Shown here piece by piece: positions 16,301 to 17,376 of a stretch of 17,376 nt of DNA; the first letter of the stretch is position 1, and every line of letters begins with the position of its first letter. Origin of the DNA: Actinomycetes bacterium (GTDB lineage Bacteria > Actinomycetota > Thermoleophilia > Gaiellales > Gaiellaceae). The notes below the pieces were generated by a model. That model did not search any database, was not told where the DNA came from, and saw nothing but the letters and a program-made list of their open reading frames with translations. The stretch lies in contig JANXXF010000482.1 in the NCBI GenBank assembly GCA_025350775.1, forward strand, positions 1 to 17,376, given 5' to 3'. The translations under genes and the position numbers were made by a program.

Positions 16301-16612
16301 TCAGGCTTGGGGTGGCGGGCGCGCGCCGCTGTCATCGGCGGTGAGGCGGCGAAACCCGAGCGCCTTGTACGTCTGGAGTCGGCGGTTGTGCATGGCGCGC
16401 AGCACGGGCACGCGGGTGTCGGCGTAGTCGTAGACGCGGATGCTCGTCTTGCCAGCGCTGGTGCGCATGAGGCGTCCGGTGTACTGGACGAGGCGGCCTT
16501 TGCAGGAGACGGGGAAGGCGAGGAAGAGGGTGTCGAGCTGTGGGCAGTCGAACCCTTCGCCGAGGTACTGGCCGGTGGCGACGACGACCAGCGGCTCGTC
16601 CTTTCCATCTGG
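16301..16612 (-). pseudogene. C-terminal remnant of an SF2 (DEAD/DEAH) helicase
   Basis: On the minus strand one frame reads DGKDEPLVVVATGQYLGEGFD, then CPQLDTLFLAFPVSCKGRLV, then QYTGRLMRTSAGKTSIRVYDY, ending at a TGA (16301-16303). ATGQYLGEGFD is helicase motif V, and QYTGRLMR is motif VI with the arginine finger. The pattern resembles the helicases of TOTE-type conflict systems and related restriction-like loci. Only ~100 residues remain; motifs I-IV, including Walker A and DExx, are absent. Upstream it joins directly, out of frame, to the AlbA_2 gene. It cannot make an active helicase. Confidence 0.8.
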
Positions 16613-17229
16613 CGTTGCAAATGGCGCACCGCTTCGATGTCGGCGCGCTGCTTCACGGCGCGCGCGTTGGTGAGTGCGGCGAGGGCGCCGTACTGCCGAA
16701 GCAGCTCCTCGGCATAGCCGTTGCCGACCTCGAGGTAAAGACGGGAGAGGTCGTCCGCCCGGATTCCGCGTGTGGTCGAACCGTCGCGAATCAGGATCTG
16801 GCCCTCGCGCAGACTGCCGATGTCGCGAGAGACGACGTGGGGCGGCCGGCGCGATCGAGGCAGCTCGATCACTGCGATCTCAACCCCTGATCTCACGATA
16901 ACCGTGTAGAAGAGGAACTCGACCGGGGCCTGGGTGGCGGAGCGAACGAGCTGCTGCAGTGGGGCGTCGTCCCAGGTCTCCGTGATGCCGATGAACGGAT
17001 CGGGGCGCTTCGGCTGGACGCCGTAGAAGAGGTAGCCGGTCGTGTGGCTGAAGGCGGTCGCGTTCGCGATCGCGGAGATGTCCTTGACGAGCTCGCCGGC
17101 CTTCAGGTCGCGCTCAACGTGGGTGTCGCCGCGGGGTGGGCTGAAGTCCTGCTTCCAGTCGAACACGGCTTGCTCGGGCGTGCCGCGCAGGATCACGAGG
17201 ATCTCGTCCGGGGTAAGTGCACGCTGCAT
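16613..17229 (-). pseudogene. AlbA_2 (Schlafen-type) domain protein, truncated
   Basis: The ATG at 17229 opens a frame of ~205 credible residues. It has the AlbA_2 pattern: VFDWKQDF (22-29), ELVKDISAIANATAF (46-60), GYLFYGV (65-71), and later EIAVIELPRSRRPPHVV and GQILIRDGSTTRGI (143-156). Such domains occur at the N-terminus of putative ATP-binding regulators and in defence-linked proteins, and are related to the Schlafen core. After about residue 207 (RHLQRQ) the frame runs into helicase DNA in a wrong frame and then antisense to the Fic gene, so the rest is not native. A shortened protein could still be made. The boundary is placed near 16613 to within ~10 bp. Confidence 0.7.
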
Positions 17230-17268
17230 TCCGGAAGCGTAGGGGATGGGGATGAAGACGCCGCCGCG

Positions 17269-17376
17269 TCAGGGAGTCTCGGTAGGGACATCGGCTGTGG
17301 CATGCTCGCGGAGGTACTCGCGTAGGTACGGCAGTGTGAAGTCGACATAGCCGCGCTTCGCCGGGCTCACCAGCTC
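17269..17376 (-). CDS. C-terminal tail of an unidentified protein (continues beyond window)
   Basis: The minus-strand frame is open from the window edge to a TGA at 17269-17271. The 35 residues include SPAKRGYVDFTLPYLREYLR, followed by a short polar end. A pattern of 'rG...FtlPy...yLr' is common at the end of the winged helix that closes AAA-type ATP-binding proteins, but this is too short to assign. It ends 39 nt before the AlbA_2 start on the same strand, so the two may have formed an operon. Confidence 0.5.
   Translation of the reverse strand, partial: ELVSPAKRGYVDFTLPYLREYLREHATADVPTETP

Noticed and set aside
16298..16717. 139-aa + strand open frame
   Set aside because: Antisense to helicase motifs V and VI, which are convincing on the minus strand.

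Overview
The window is high-GC DNA with dense genes, many GTG/TTG starts and several starts that sit 7-10 bases after a -10-like hexamer with no Shine-Dalgarno. This fits a high-GC actinobacterium, possibly a Thermoleophilia-like soil lineage or a metagenomic contig. That placement is inference; there is no rRNA or other marker gene in the window.

Left part (1-3.7 kb). A truncated SDR oxidoreductase end (+) is followed by a strong 22-bp hairpin. Next come a secreted caspase-like (clan CD) protease gene and a TRIC/UPF0126 membrane channel gene, both on -. A PilZ-domain protein is divergent on +.

Central part (3.7-12.5 kb). Eight tightly packed genes on - form an apparent operon. In transcription order they are pxpA-like (LamB/YcsF), LLM flavin oxidoreductase, biotin carboxylase, pxpB-like (KipI), pxpC-like (KipA), a 77-aa biotin carrier protein, and the alpha and beta E1 subunits of a TPP-dependent 2-oxoacid dehydrogenase. 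Three of the junctions overlap by 4-8 bp. Divergent on + is a GabT-like class III aminotransferase. Together they look like a catabolic unit: flavin oxidation of a heterocycle, biotin/ATP-dependent lactam (amide) opening, transamination of the amino acid product, and oxidative decarboxylation of a 2-oxoacid. The substrate cannot be read from the sequence. The combination goes beyond the usual PxpABC 5-oxoprolinase set and is the most interesting metabolic feature here.

Right part (12.5-17.4 kb). After a G-rich tract and a HEAT-repeat protein comes an accessory, defence-like region. It holds an AbiEi/AbiEii type IV toxin-antitoxin pair with a clear operator of three alternating half-sites over its promoter. 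A broken fragment of a second GabT-like gene (one frameshift, one stop) lies in a lower-GC patch. A Fic AMP-transferase with its own inhibitory helix and a C-terminal winged helix follows. On - there is a truncated AlbA_2 (Schlafen-type) protein fused out of frame to the last ~100 residues of an SF2 helicase, and the C-terminal tail of another protein at the window edge. The broken genes and mixed composition indicate insertion and deletion. I saw no transposase, integrase, tRNA, rRNA or CRISPR array.
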